Source of the DNA: Marinilabiliales bacterium
GTDB lineage: Bacteria > Bacteroidota > Bacteroidia > Bacteroidales > SZUA-534
Length of the DNA stretch: 64,000 nt
Direction: 5' to 3'
NCBI GenBank assembly: GCA_003512955.1
Contig: DOTG01000026.1
Coordinates: 594,032-658,031 of the forward strand
The position numbers and the translations under genes were made by a program. The first letter of the stretch is position 1. Every line of letters starts with the position of its first letter. The notes below the pieces were generated by a model. It saw nothing but the letters and a program-made list of their open reading frames with translations, searched no databases and was not told where the DNA came from. Positions 15,891 through 25,675 of the stretch are shown here, one piece after another.

Positions 15891-18800
15891 TTAAAAAGTT
15901 ACATCCAAACCAAATGAAACAAGGCGCGAGGGCAGGTAACGGTTCTGATGATCAACTCCCCGCATAAGTACACTTCCTCCAATTTCGGGGTCGATACCGG
16001 TGTATCCTGTGATGGTAAACACATTTTGGATGCTGGCATACACACGTAATTTTTCGACTCCGGCCATTTGGCTGATGGTAACCGGCAGCGTGTAACCGAA
16101 TGAGAGGTTTTTCAGTTTCAGGTAATCGCCTTTTTCAATTAAGTAGCCCGATACCGTCGAATAGTTTTTGTTTGCAGCGCCATCGGCAATATAAGAACCA
16201 TTTTCATCAATAAACCCTACCCGGGGCATATCGGTTACTGTAGTGTTATCGATACCAAAACAGGAGGTATTAAATATGTCGGCGGTGGTATTATCGGAGC
16301 TAAACATTTGTGTGTAAGGTTTCACCAGATTCATAATTTCGAAACCAAATGCACCCTGGAACACGGCACTCATATCAAAACCTTTGTATTCAAGGTTAAG
16401 GTTCATTCCTAATGTCATCTTGGGCCAGGGATTACCGATAAACTTACGTGAGGTGGCGGTTACACGGCCCTCTCCATTATCATCGTAAATTAAATCGCCC
16501 ACGCCGGTTTGTTTTTTCTGGTAATAGATACCAATGGGTTGTCCATCGCCATTTAACGGTTGCCCGGTTACAGGGTCGAAGCTTGTATGACCGGGGTTTT
16601 GTCCTCTCCAGGCATCAAGCGCTTTTTGGTTATAAGCATTTACCTGTTCCTGAGTTTGAAAAATTCCTATTGTTTCATATCCGTAAAACATGCCCATGGG
16701 CTGCCCGTCCTGTGTGCGGGTTAACAGGCTCCAAGTATTGTCGAGCCCTTCGTCAATGGGATTGGCTCCGGGTTCATCGCCCACCTGTTTTACCAAATTT
16801 GAATTGAATGAGGCATTGGCTTTGATGCTATAAAAAAGATCTTTTTCCTTACTTTTCCATTCTACTGAAATTTCATGGCCCTGGTTTTCAACCAATCCGG
16901 CATTAAAATAAACCGGAACGGTATTTGCCGGATCATCGCTGCTGAAATAATAGCTCATCCCACCCGACAGGGGAAGATCGCCCCGGTAGAGCATATCTTT
17001 TGTTTGCCGATTATAATAATCGTATGAAACAGCCAGCCGATTATTAAAGAAAAACAAATCTAATCCGGCATCAATCTGTTCAATTTCTTCCCATTTCAGG
17101 TTTTGGTTCCCGAAAACGGCTAACCAATAGCCTGCCTGCTGAGTCGATGTTTCGTTAAACGAATGGCTGATGCCGGTACCCGACCAGGTAGAGGAGTACA
17201 TGTATTGTGGCACACTCATATCGTTCCCCAATAAACCCCAACTGGCGCGGATTTTTGCATTATCGAGCCAGGCTCCAGTAGCATCTTTTACAAAGGATTC
17301 TTCGCCAATTTTCCAACCCAGGTTTACCGAAGGAAAATAGCCCCACCGGTTTTTTCCAACAAAACGGTCCGAGGCATCGGCCCTGAGGTTGGCTGTAAGT
17401 AAATATTTACCCATAAAGCTGTAGTTTACCCGACCAAAGTATGAACCCCGGCGTTCTTTAGGAATTTCATCATAGGCATCTTTTGTTGGCCCCGATGAGG
17501 ATAAGGTAATGGATTCAGCCACCGGAATTGAAAAATCGTAGGCAGTAACTCCTAATCCATAACCATCGAGTTTCCAGAATTCCGTTCCGGCCATGGCTTT
17601 AATGGAATAATTGTTAAAATCGGTTTCGTAGGTCATTACCGAGTTAAACATCAGGTTTTGTTTGGTTCCGGCAAAGGCTTCGAGCCTTTGAGGACTTACC
17701 TGTACCGGACCATAATCCTGATATTCGGTGAATGTATTTTTTGAGTACCCGGAGAATTCTCCGGAACCGGTAATCCGTAGATCGAGTTTTTCAAAGAATT
17801 TTATATTTAAATAGGCTTGGGCATTCAGTGAATAATTGTTATCGTTAAAAATATGAAAAGCATCTTCGAGTGCAGCAAAGTTTGGGCCGCTTCCTACAGC
17901 CATGTTGGTCATTGCGTAATTTCCATCTTCATCATAAACCGTCGAAACAGGTGTTGTCCGGAAAGGAATGGTATGATTATAAATAGAAGAGCTTGTGGCG
18001 GGATTTGTTTTTACAGAACTCCCGTAAATAGATTCTCCAAGGGTTATATTTTTGGTGAACTTATGCTCAATATTGTTTCTGAACGAAAAGCGATCGGCGC
18101 GGGTATCCATGTAAACCCCTTTCTCGCCCAGATAACCTGCCGATAAAAAAAAGGAGGTTGATTCGGTACTTGAAGCCATGGAAATGTTATATTCCTGTTC
18201 GATTCCTGTACCAAACATTACATCCATCCAGTCGGTGTTGGGCAGATCCTCAATGCTGGTTACCCCAAGGACATCGAGCGTATTTGAGGTTCCAAAGGCA
18301 TCGCGGGCCCAGATCCAATCGTTGGCGTTTAGTAATTTTATATCGGTGGTAATATTTCGTAGTCCTACGCGGCTATTGGCACTGATGGATGTTTTTTCTC
18401 CCCGTTTCCCACGTAACGTTGTAATCAGGATAACTCCTCCGGCAGCCCTTGATCCATAGATAGCGGCAGAACCGGCATCTTTAAGAATTTCAACGGAGGC
18501 AACATCGCGCATGTTGAAGTTAAACCCGGCATCCTGAGGAACACCATCCACCACATAAAGCGGCGACATTCCGTTCAGGGAACCGGCACCACGGATAATA
18601 ATATCGGCGGAACTGCCCGGCACCCCGTCGCTTTTTGTTACCATAACTCCTGCAGCCAATCCGCTCAATGATTCGGCCAGGCTTTTTGATGAAAAATCTT
18701 TTACCTCTTTGGCACTCACTGAGGCAATAGAACCAGTCAACTCTGATCGTTTTTGGGTACCATAACCCACAACCACTACTTCGTCTAACGACTGAAGTTC

Positions 18801-19106
18801 CTCTGCCAGAATTATTTCATAGTTGCTTTTGGCTTCGGTTACAGTTTCCTGATAGGGTTTGTATCCTACAAATGATACTTTTAAGGTGCTACCCACAGGA
18901 GCTGAAAAATTGAAATTCCCATCGAGGTCGGTGGAGGTTCCCCCTAATAATTCCCCCGAAAGAGTAAAAGAGATGGTTGCCCCCACAATGCTTTTATTGG
19001 TATTATCAACAACACGTCCGGTTATTGATTTTTTTTGTTGCGCATACCCCGACACACTTAATAGCAGGCATAAAGCAACTGAAAAGTAGCGTAACACTGA
19101 CTTCAT
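15891..19106 (-). CDS. SusC/RagA family TonB-linked outer-membrane transporter
   Basis: This 1071-residue TonB-dependent transporter pairs with the SusD protein to import glycan fragments. Features in order: a signal peptide (residues 1-22, ending GYAQ), a carboxypeptidase-regulatory-like beta domain (about 26-105, KSITGRVVDNTNKSIVGATI), a TonB box-like region around 110 (DEVVVVGYGTQKR), the plug domain (about 115-230, with the SusC signature of ADIIIRGAGSLNG and YVVDGVPQDAG), and a long 22-strand barrel ending in an aromatic residue (LDVTF). No STN domain is present, so it is not a FecA-like sensor. It is preceded by a small secreted-protein gene with a promoter and a hairpin in between, and followed directly by SusD. 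Confidence 0.96.
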   Translation of the reverse strand: MKSVLRYFSVALCLLLSVSGYAQQKKSITGRVVDNTNKSIVGATISFTLSGELLGGTSTDLDGNFNFSAPVGSTLKVSFVGYKPYQETVTEAKSNYEIILAEELQSLDEVVVVGYGTQKRSELTGSIASVSAKEVKDFSSKSLAESLSGLAAGVMVTKSDGVPGSSADIIIRGAGSLNGMSPLYVVDGVPQDAGFNFNMRDVASVEILKDAGSAAIYGSRAAGGVILITTLRGKRGEKTSISANSRVGLRNITTDIKLLNANDWIWARDAFGTSNTLDVLGVTSIEDLPNTDWMDVMFGTGIEQEYNISMASSTESTSFFLSAGYLGEKGVYMDTRADRFSFRNNIEHKFTKNITLGESIYGSSVKTNPATSSSIYNHTIPFRTTPVSTVYDEDGNYAMTNMAVGSGPNFAALEDAFHIFNDNNYSLNAQAYLNIKFFEKLDLRITGSGEFSGYSKNTFTEYQDYGPVQVSPQRLEAFAGTKQNLMFNSVMTYETDFNNYSIKAMAGTEFWKLDGYGLGVTAYDFSIPVAESITLSSSGPTKDAYDEIPKERRGSYFGRVNYSFMGKYLLTANLRADASDRFVGKNRWGYFPSVNLGWKIGEESFVKDATGAWLDNAKIRASWGLLGNDMSVPQYMYSSTWSGTGISHSFNETSTQQAGYWLAVFGNQNLKWEEIEQIDAGLDLFFFNNRLAVSYDYYNRQTKDMLYRGDLPLSGGMSYYFSSDDPANTVPVYFNAGLVENQGHEISVEWKSKEKDLFYSIKANASFNSNLVKQVGDEPGANPIDEGLDNTWSLLTRTQDGQPMGMFYGYETIGIFQTQEQVNAYNQKALDAWRGQNPGHTSFDPVTGQPLNGDGQPIGIYYQKKQTGVGDLIYDDNGEGRVTATSRKFIGNPWPKMTLGMNLNLEYKGFDMSAVFQGAFGFEIMNLVKPYTQMFSSDNTTADIFNTSCFGIDNTTVTDMPRVGFIDENGSYIADGAANKNYSTVSGYLIEKGDYLKLKNLSFGYTLPVTISQMAGVEKLRVYASIQNVFTITGYTGIDPEIGGSVLMRGVDHQNRYLPSRLVSFGLDVTF

Positions 19107-19285
19107 GAATTTTACTAGAAAATAGTTAAGTAAATTAATATGTGTTCCAAGGTGATAGGGTTGTATATTAAGTTGGATTTTTGTTCTCCCTGTATTTGGT
19201 TTGATTTGACCTATTACCCTGTTATATTCCTTTTTTATAAATCAAGGTGCCTATTTTTGACTAAACTGTTAAAAAATTGAATTAG

Positions 19286-19316
19286 AAAAAGCGAAGACAG
19301 AATCTCCGCTTTTTCA
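19286..19316 (-). terminator. hairpin between the small secreted-protein gene and SusC
   Basis: Arms GAAAAAGCG (19286-19294) and CGCTTTTTC (19308-19316) have A/T-rich flanks. On the minus strand it lies just after the stop of the small gene and 180 bases before SusC. It could end most transcripts from the upstream promoter or act as an attenuator or processing site inside the operon. Confidence 0.5.
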
Positions 19317-19334
19317 CAATTTTAGAATTACGGT

Positions 19335-20165
19335 TTAAAAATTACTAAGAATGTATTCTTTTACAACCACAAAAGTTTTATCAGCTTTTATTTTTTTATG
19401 TAGATACAATCCGGTTTGAGGTTTTTCCTGAAGACGTACACCCAGAATATTATAATATTCATGACCTACAACATTGACATCGGAATCAACCTGTTCGTAG
19501 GGAATATCAGTTAATGTTGCACATGGAAGAGTGTAGCCTTTTTCGGGAGTGCCGTTCGAGAAAAACAAACCGCCTTCATAATCATCGCTATAAAATTCAT
19601 CACCGGTTTTGGTACTTGTGTAAGGCAAGGTTCTGAAAATTGAACCTGTTCCGGGATCAATGGCTGTTCCTGCTGCGATTGATTCTGGCCACATCCACCA
19701 TCCGGCACCGGCATTGTCGGTGGTAAATTCAAAACCAAAAACCTGTCCGTAAATGTAAACAATAGAATCTGTCTTTACGGCATTTGCAATTAAATCGGCA
19801 CCTGTAGCCATTTGATGGATATTCCAGGTAGCACCATACACATTTTCCTTTAATTGTTTTAAGCGGTTGGTTCCACCACTTACATCGCCCCAGTTGGTCC
19901 ATTTATTAATAGCTAAGGCCCGGGTAGCTCCGGCAGCAGTTGGAGTGGCTTTCAACCATTCTTCCCATGGGGTTCCGGTTACATCAACAGCAAAAGTAAA
20001 TGTTTCATCGGCTTCCACATTGTTTGAAGTTGCAAATACATTTGTGGAACAATCCCACTTTACAATATAATAACCATCGGCATCTTTAGGATTATTAAGT
20101 GTTTGTGCGTTTGAAACCGCAACCATCAAGAAAAGTGTTGAGAAAATAAGTAATGCTTTTTTCAT
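19335..20165 (-). CDS. secreted protein with Por-like C-terminal domain, SusE-position
   Basis: The start is the ATG at 20165 (MKKALLIFSTLF, 276 residues). A longer frame to 20225 overlaps the promoter. A signal peptide (1-20, ending SNAQ) leads to a beta-rich mature protein with many tryptophans (W-D-C-S-T, T-P-W-E-E-W, NKWTNWG, GWWMWPE), a pattern of carbohydrate-binding surfaces. The last 45 residues (YYNILGVRL, then TGLYLHKKI) resemble a shortened type IX sorting domain of the kind found in Bacteroidales surface proteins. It is the first gene of the SusC-SusD-GH97 operon. Position and aromatic content suggest a surface glycan-binding protein analogous to SusE/SusF, although those usually follow SusD. 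I do not recognise a specific family. Confidence 0.65.
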   Translation of the reverse strand: MKKALLIFSTLFLMVAVSNAQTLNNPKDADGYYIVKWDCSTNVFATSNNVEADETFTFAVDVTGTPWEEWLKATPTAAGATRALAINKWTNWGDVSGGTNRLKQLKENVYGATWNIHQMATGADLIANAVKTDSIVYIYGQVFGFEFTTDNAGAGWWMWPESIAAGTAIDPGTGSIFRTLPYTSTKTGDEFYSDDYEGGLFFSNGTPEKGYTLPCATLTDIPYEQVDSDVNVVGHEYYNILGVRLQEKPQTGLYLHKKIKADKTFVVVKEYILSNF

Positions 20166-20194
20166 AATAAATTGTTTTAGATTAGACATTATGT

Positions 20195-20225
20195 CAAAGT
20201 TAGAAAGAGAAAAACCCCTTGTCAA
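20195..20225 (-). promoter_or_regulatory. promoter of the sugar-locus operon
   Basis: On the minus strand TTG (20223-20225), 20 bases, then TAACTTTG (20195-20202) form a good Bacteroidota -33/-7 pair 29 bases before the start at 20165. It probably drives the small secreted protein and, past the hairpin at 19286, SusC, SusD and GH97. Confidence 0.7.
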
Positions 20226-20421
20226 CGTATTGAGAAAAAATATAGATCATTTATTTTTTTATTACACATAATATCAAATAAATACAACTTTAATACTTCA
20301 GAAAAATATAGAAGATATGGAGGAATTTTAGGCTTAAATGGAGGTTTTGTAGAGCCCCTTATTTATTAAATTCAGATGCAATTTGTAATTTCACCTGAGA
20401 AATTAAATAAAATAGAATTTT

Positions 20422-22404
20422 ATGTGTACAAAAACATGGTTATTAATTCCTTTTTTAGGATTTGCTTTTCCCCCATTAACCGCTCAACATATTACATTTT
20501 CCGATGATGTTGTTGAAAGAGGGTATTTCGATCGTACCTATTTACGCTACGAAGCAGAAGAGGATAGATGTATTACCGATGGCACTTTCCTGGAACCCAC
20601 CTACGATCAGCGGACATTACAAAGCGAGTCGTCGAACCAATCGGCGGTTCAACTTATAGCAACCGGTTCGTTTGTGGAATGGACAAATGCCCAGACTGCC
20701 GACGGACTTACCATCCGTTTCTCGCTGCCCGATAATGCCGAAGGAAAAGGAACTTCAGGAAATCTGACATTATACATAAATGAAGATTCCATTCAAACTT
20801 TATCCCTTTCATCGTATTGGGCTTGGCAATATATTTTAAAATCGGGGAGCAAGTATCCCGACAATATTCCCAACGAAACCACCAAATTTCCAAGAATGCG
20901 TTTCGATGAGATGCACATTAAACTAAACCGCGAAATCCCTGAAAACGCCACGTTCCGATTGGTAAAAAACGACACCAACGAAGTACCTTATACTATTGAT
21001 TTTGTGGAGCTTGAAAAAATCCATGCAGCACTTACTATTGATTCAATTACCGATGAAAACAAAGTAATGTACACCCCCGAAAGTGGAAGCTTTACCTCTT
21101 TTGTCTCGAAAAACCTGGGAAAGACCATCTTTCTTCCCGAAGGAATTTATGTGGTGGACAGCCGTATCATGATTAATGGCGATAACACAAAGATTATTGG
21201 AGCCGGAATGTGGCATACCGAAATTTATTTTATTGCATCGTCCGACGACAAAAGCACTTATAATAAACGGGGATTTGAATCGTATAACAACAACATTACC
21301 CTCGAAGGAATGTACCTGAATACCATTAATAACAAACGCTATTACAATAACGACCCGGCTTATCAGGTGGGTAAGGGTTTAATGGGTAGTTTTGGATCAA
21401 ATTCCACCATTAAAAACCTGTGGGCAGAGCATTTTGAATGTGGCGGTTGGATTGAGAATGCCAATAATCTGAAAATTGAACATTGTCGGTTCCGGAACAA
21501 TTATGCCGATGGAATGAACCTTTCGTATGGGACTAAAAATTCGGTAGTGGAACATTGCAGCTACCGCAACAACGGTGACGATGATATGGCATCGTGGTCG
21601 AGGAGTACCGGTTTATGCGAGAACAATATGTATAGTTACAGCACCAGTGAAAATAACTGGCGGGCATCGTCGTTAGGATTTTTTGGCGGCAAACAAAACA
21701 AAGCGTTTAATATTGTTATTATCGATCCCATGGAAGCTGGATTCCGGGTAACCTGCGACTTTCCGGGGATGCCTTTTAGCAGTGTTGGTTTTAGTGAATT
21801 TTATAATATTTCGGTGTATAAAGGAGGTGTTGCCAGTGGAACCGTAGGTGTAGGCGGCGATTTGTGGGGCAACCAGCAAGGGGCCTTACATATTAACAGC
21901 AGCTCGCAATACAACTTAGTAAACTTTAAAATATACAACATCGACTTCTACGATTCTAAAAACGATGCCATCTTTATAGGAAGCAGTTCAAAGACCATTA
22001 ATAATCTATACCTGAAGGATATTACTATTGATAAAACCGGCCGATATGGTATCTTCTTTTCGAATGCCAAAGGGAGTGGGGCTTATTGCAACATTCAGTA
22101 CAATAATATTGGAGGTGCTTCAAATACCAATGCTATTCCTTCAACCTTTACGTTTGATGAAAACTGCGATTTTACCAATGTTCAGTTAAAAGAAGAATTG
22201 CCAGGAATCCAAATGAAATCGGTTGACGGAAATCTTTATATTTCGGGGCTTCAGAATAAAGAGGTAGCTATTTATGATATGGAAGGCAAAAAAATATACC
22301 AGGCTGAACTACCAACTGACCCAACCATAGTGCCCATTATGAAAAATGGAATTTATATTATCCGTTGGGATAAGATCCATACCATGAAGGCATTTATCAA
22401 TTAA
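20422..22404 (+). CDS. GH87-like alpha-1,3-glucanase with type IX sorting domain
   Basis: This 660-residue secreted enzyme is predicted to cut alpha-1,3-glucan (mutan) or nigeran endo-wise outside the cell. Features in order: a signal peptide (1-21, ending LTAQ), a beta-sandwich of CBM6/35 type (about 35-205, starting YLRYEAEED), a right-handed beta-helix (about 210-590), and a type IX sorting domain (about 590-660, with IYDMEGKKIYQ and NGIYIIRW). D363 (ADGMN) and D386-D387 (NNGDDDMASW) have the spacing 23 and 24 of the catalytic Asp1067, Asp1090 and Asp1091 reported for a Paenibacillus GH87 enzyme, as I recall them. It is transcribed away from the SusCD operon. Alternatives such as a pectate-lyase-like or other polysaccharide-binding helix are less likely given this motif. 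Confidence 0.82.
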   Translation: MCTKTWLLIPFLGFAFPPLTAQHITFSDDVVERGYFDRTYLRYEAEEDRCITDGTFLEPTYDQRTLQSESSNQSAVQLIATGSFVEWTNAQTADGLTIRFSLPDNAEGKGTSGNLTLYINEDSIQTLSLSSYWAWQYILKSGSKYPDNIPNETTKFPRMRFDEMHIKLNREIPENATFRLVKNDTNEVPYTIDFVELEKIHAALTIDSITDENKVMYTPESGSFTSFVSKNLGKTIFLPEGIYVVDSRIMINGDNTKIIGAGMWHTEIYFIASSDDKSTYNKRGFESYNNNITLEGMYLNTINNKRYYNNDPAYQVGKGLMGSFGSNSTIKNLWAEHFECGGWIENANNLKIEHCRFRNNYADGMNLSYGTKNSVVEHCSYRNNGDDDMASWSRSTGLCENNMYSYSTSENNWRASSLGFFGGKQNKAFNIVIIDPMEAGFRVTCDFPGMPFSSVGFSEFYNISVYKGGVASGTVGVGGDLWGNQQGALHINSSSQYNLVNFKIYNIDFYDSKNDAIFIGSSSKTINNLYLKDITIDKTGRYGIFFSNAKGSGAYCNIQYNNIGGASNTNAIPSTFTFDENCDFTNVQLKEELPGIQMKSVDGNLYISGLQNKEVAIYDMEGKKIYQAELPTDPTIVPIMKNGIYIIRWDKIHTMKAFIN

Positions 22405-22777
22405 ACTAAGGTCGTTAATGATGAAAAACCGCAAAGACGCTGGGGCGCAAAGTTTATGTTCAAACTTGTTGCTATAACGGATGTCCTCCCTTGAGGGAGG
22501 TGGCCGATAGGCGGGAGGGTGAATGGCTCGTTAAAACAATTCACCCCTATAATCTCGCTGCGGCGGGACACAACAGAACGCTGTAGCGGGGATTTGTGCC
22601 AATTTTATTAAAAAATTCGGGTTATAGTTTAGGGTAGTTTTTAAAAGCTCCTTTAAGGGGTTTGGAGTAAAAATTCATTCACCGCAAAGCCACAAGGATT
22701 TTTACAGAGAACACCAAGTTTATCGTTCTGATAATTAAATCTTTATGTACTAAGTGAAAAACTTAAATTTTGCCCGA
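22405..22777. other. gene-free stretch between convergent genes
   Basis: No gene is seen. It contains a hairpin CCTCCC (22495-22500) and GGGAGG (22505-22510) with a TTGA loop, and degraded intergenic repeat sequence such as ACCGCAAAGACGC near 22428, similar in style to sequence near 1.6, 2.6 and 34.2 kb. The hairpin may serve as a terminator for the GH87-like gene. Confidence 0.45.
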
Positions 22778-24361
22778 TTATATTGATTTTATTTCCATAA
22801 CCATTTGATTAAAAAGTTCGGGCGAAACTTTTGCCTTACTTTTCATTTTGGTTTTGTAGGTATAAATGGTATTTACCGAATAATTCAGAAAGCTGGCTAT
22901 TTTTTCGTTGTCCTGAATGCCAATGCGCATCATGGCGTAAATACGTAAATCGGTAGTCAGCACCTGGTTATTTTTTACCTGAATTTGTTCCCCATCAATA
23001 AGCAGATTATTGAACTCCTCCACAAAAGTGGGAAACAATTTCAAAAATATCCGGTCGAAACGTTCATACAAAACCTCGCGTTCGTGTTGAATATTGATGT
23101 GCTCAGGGAATTTTTTTAACGTATCGAACTGTTTGGTTACCACCATCCGCGAAACCCATTTTTGCAGTTGTTCAATTTTTTCAATGTATTCTGAATTCTG
23201 GTTGAAGAAGGAGGCAATATATTCATCCTTGATTTTGTTGGCTTCCGTAAGGTGTTCATTTTGTGTTCTGATAATCAGCCTTGCCTTGTTCAGGCGCCTG
23301 ACCGATATTAAATTCACAATCAGTGCTACTATTAACGCCACCACAAAAAGGGAAAGCACCATAGAAAATATACCAATTTTATCGCGTTGTTTCTGAATGA
23401 CATTCATCCGATCGCGCTCAATAATGGGTAGAATTTGTCCCACTTCGAATTGCCGATGGCGGGCATTGTAGTACGAAGCCTGGTTTAACGCCTCGGTAAT
23501 GTATCGGTAAGCCCTTTTATCTTCGCCTTTTTCGTAAAACAGATTGGCCAAATTCCGCAATGCCACGGTTTCCATGGTAGCTGATTTTACATCGTTAATG
23601 GCTGCTTTGGTAAAATATTCAATGGCCTTATCTGGGAATCCGGTCATGTGGTAAATGTACCCCAGGCTCGACGTAGCAATGGCATACTGATGCATGGTAA
23701 GGTCAAAGTTGTTCATCCAGTATTCAAAAACCTGTTTGGCCCCTTGCCAGTCCGACATTTTCATCCGCTCCAAGCTTTTTATAGCCCAAAATCCGCTTGT
23801 ATTTGGGGTAGCAAAATTCAAAGCAGTATCAATATAGGTATTTCCCCGGGCAATGTATTGAGGCATAAAAACGGGGTCGCGCACATAATCGGCTATATCG
23901 TAGTAGGTACGGGCCAAAGTGGCATAAAGGATGCTTTTTAGCGAATCACTAATTACTGCCCGGTCCACCGAGTTGAGCGTATCCAATGCCTCCCTGAAAA
24001 GGCCGGAGGACAATAAAGCAAACCCTTCTCTGATTTTGATTTGTGCAATCAGTGGAGCATCGTGTAACTTACGGGCAATAACTTTGGCTTTATTGATATA
24101 AAACTGGGTAGAATCGTACACATACGACTGGTATTCATTTACCAAATCGAGATTTAGCAAAAGTTGCTGATTTAAATTTTTCGAAGCTTCAGCCGTTTGT
24201 AGTGCCACTTTTTTCTTTTGTATAATTGCCTGCTTTTGATCTATATAATAGTCTTTATTATCGAGGGCAATTTCCAGTTCATCAATAAGGCCGACATAAT
24301 TCTGTCCAAAAAAATTCAAAAAATAAAAAGCCCCTAAAGTCAGCAAGAGTAAATTTCTCAT
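22778..24361 (-). CDS. membrane sensor-regulator with TPR repeats and C-terminal HTH (SusR/DUF6377-like)
   Basis: This 527-residue protein has the architecture of one-piece sugar-sensing regulators of Bacteroidota. Features in order: a signal or anchor segment (3-19), a periplasmic TPR-like helical domain (about 25-310), a membrane segment (about 327-347, VLSLFVVALIVALIVNLISV), a coiled coil (350-410), and a C-terminal cytosolic domain (about 420-527). The end of that domain, DNEKIASFLNYSVNTIYTYKTKMK, is an HTH resembling LuxR/DUF6377 proteins. An oligosaccharide bound by the TPR part would be signalled across the membrane to promoters such as the one at 20195. It lies inside the repeat-bounded unit beside GH87, which supports local control. 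The gene is convergent with GH87. Confidence 0.85.
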   Translation of the reverse strand: MRNLLLLTLGAFYFLNFFGQNYVGLIDELEIALDNKDYYIDQKQAIIQKKKVALQTAEASKNLNQQLLLNLDLVNEYQSYVYDSTQFYINKAKVIARKLHDAPLIAQIKIREGFALLSSGLFREALDTLNSVDRAVISDSLKSILYATLARTYYDIADYVRDPVFMPQYIARGNTYIDTALNFATPNTSGFWAIKSLERMKMSDWQGAKQVFEYWMNNFDLTMHQYAIATSSLGYIYHMTGFPDKAIEYFTKAAINDVKSATMETVALRNLANLFYEKGEDKRAYRYITEALNQASYYNARHRQFEVGQILPIIERDRMNVIQKQRDKIGIFSMVLSLFVVALIVALIVNLISVRRLNKARLIIRTQNEHLTEANKIKDEYIASFFNQNSEYIEKIEQLQKWVSRMVVTKQFDTLKKFPEHINIQHEREVLYERFDRIFLKLFPTFVEEFNNLLIDGEQIQVKNNQVLTTDLRIYAMMRIGIQDNEKIASFLNYSVNTIYTYKTKMKSKAKVSPELFNQMVMEIKSI

Positions 24362-24659
24362 TTCAAATATGTTGTATTCAAATAAACACCGAATGGTTTT
24401 GCTCAGCCTAAAATAACAAATTTTCTGTCGTACTTCTTAATAAAAATACTTTCAGTTTTATTTATACATGAAACGGGGTAAATTTGTACACAATAATTTT
24501 TTTTCAGTTTGTGTCAAATGTGCTGGGGCTCTATATTTTATATATTAAGTCAAAAAACAGATTGTCTAATCTTATACCTTGCGTAGTATAATTATTAATT
24601 AAAAATAGAGTGGTGCAACAGTAAAGCATCGCCCTGTTTTTATTTGAAGTTTTTATAAT
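24362..24659. other. gene-free stretch with a plus-strand -7 box
   Basis: No gene is seen. TAAATTTG at 24479-24486 matches the -7 box on the plus strand, but no plus-strand gene follows; the IS remnant begins 170 bases on. Either the match is chance or the element interrupted a former transcription unit. Confidence 0.35.
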
Positions 24660-24770
24660 TTATCACTATTATCCGACTAATCAGAAAATTGAGAGATTGT
24701 TCCTTCTAATTTTCTGATTGTCAGGCATTAAATTTTATAATTCAAAAGTCACCCCCCTAAAATGCAATCT

Positions 24771-25675
24771 TTAATTGCAAAGATGAGGCGGTGAACTCTG
24801 TTTTTTCAAGTGTTCCCGTTTGGTGCTCCGAAGTAGTTCAAATACATCCAGCAAGCTAATCAAGTGCATCCGAACCAATGAAGCGACAACAGAAAATGCC
24901 TTTTTAGTTTGTGCCATTTTCTGGATGACTGTCATCAGAAGTTGTGCAATTAGTGTACACCAAACCTGCGTTCTAATGGCATTTTCGTTTTCTCCATAAA
25001 AATAGTGCAATTGAAAGTTCTGCTTCATTTTTTTAAACAGCAGTTCGATGCCCCACCTCTTTTTGTACAAAAATGCCACTTCTTCAGCCTTGCTTTCCAT
25101 GCTGTTGGTGATGAACTCAAAATACCTGTTTTGCTCATCCTGGTAGCATACTTTTTTCAGGCGAAGTTTTCTCTTCTGTTTTGTTTGCTTCTTGCCATTT
25201 TCATCTTCGGGGCTGTACTCGATTTCTATGATTTCTTCCCTTAGCACCATTGCCTTCCCATCTTTTTTTTGTGTCCCCGTTGGGTTTCGATTACCGTGCA
25301 AACAGCATTTTTCTTAATCCGGGTGACAAAAAATACAGAGTTGCTTGTCCACAAGGCAAACTGTTGGTAATAGTTGTAGGCCCTGTCGAAAACAACCATA
25401 CTGTACGATATCAAGTCCAACTCTTTCAGGAAGTTTTTGTCATGCACTTTGGCCTCGGTAATCTTAATAAACCGTCCAACCGACTGGACGGCATCAATGA
25501 GCATGTGGGCTTTCAGCCCCCCTTTCTTTTTCCGTCATTTTTCGGGTTTCTTCCAACACCCTTCAGCACGTCACTGAACAGCCGGATGGTTGTCGAATCT
25601 ATAAGCAAAACCTCTTTAAAGGTGAGCCCGAAAGTCCGGCTGTCCGACAAATTTTATTTCTGTATTTTTACCCAT
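24771..25675 (-). pseudogene. broken IS4-family transposase
   Basis: The original start is the ATG at 25675 (MGKNTEIKFVGQPDFRAHL, then a stop). The next recognisable part reads L-L-I-D-S-T-T-I-R-L-F-S-D, which carries the first catalytic Asp. About 110 residues that normally lie between these two parts are missing, so there is an internal deletion near 25610. A frameshift follows near 25525 (AAAAAGAAAGGGGGG region), then the frame GGLKAHMLIDA to about 25260, then another frameshift in the A-run near 25262-25270, then the C-terminal part to 24771 with YKKRWGIELLFKKMKQNF, the IS4 Y-(2)-R-(3)-E-(6)-K motif. With three lesions it cannot make an active transposase. It resembles Bacteroides IS4-type transposases of about 400 residues. 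Confidence 0.85.

Noticed and set aside
24771..25504. Programmed frameshift of an active transposase
   Set aside because: Some IS elements do shift frame in A-runs, but here an internal deletion and a second frameshift accompany it, so decay is the better explanation.
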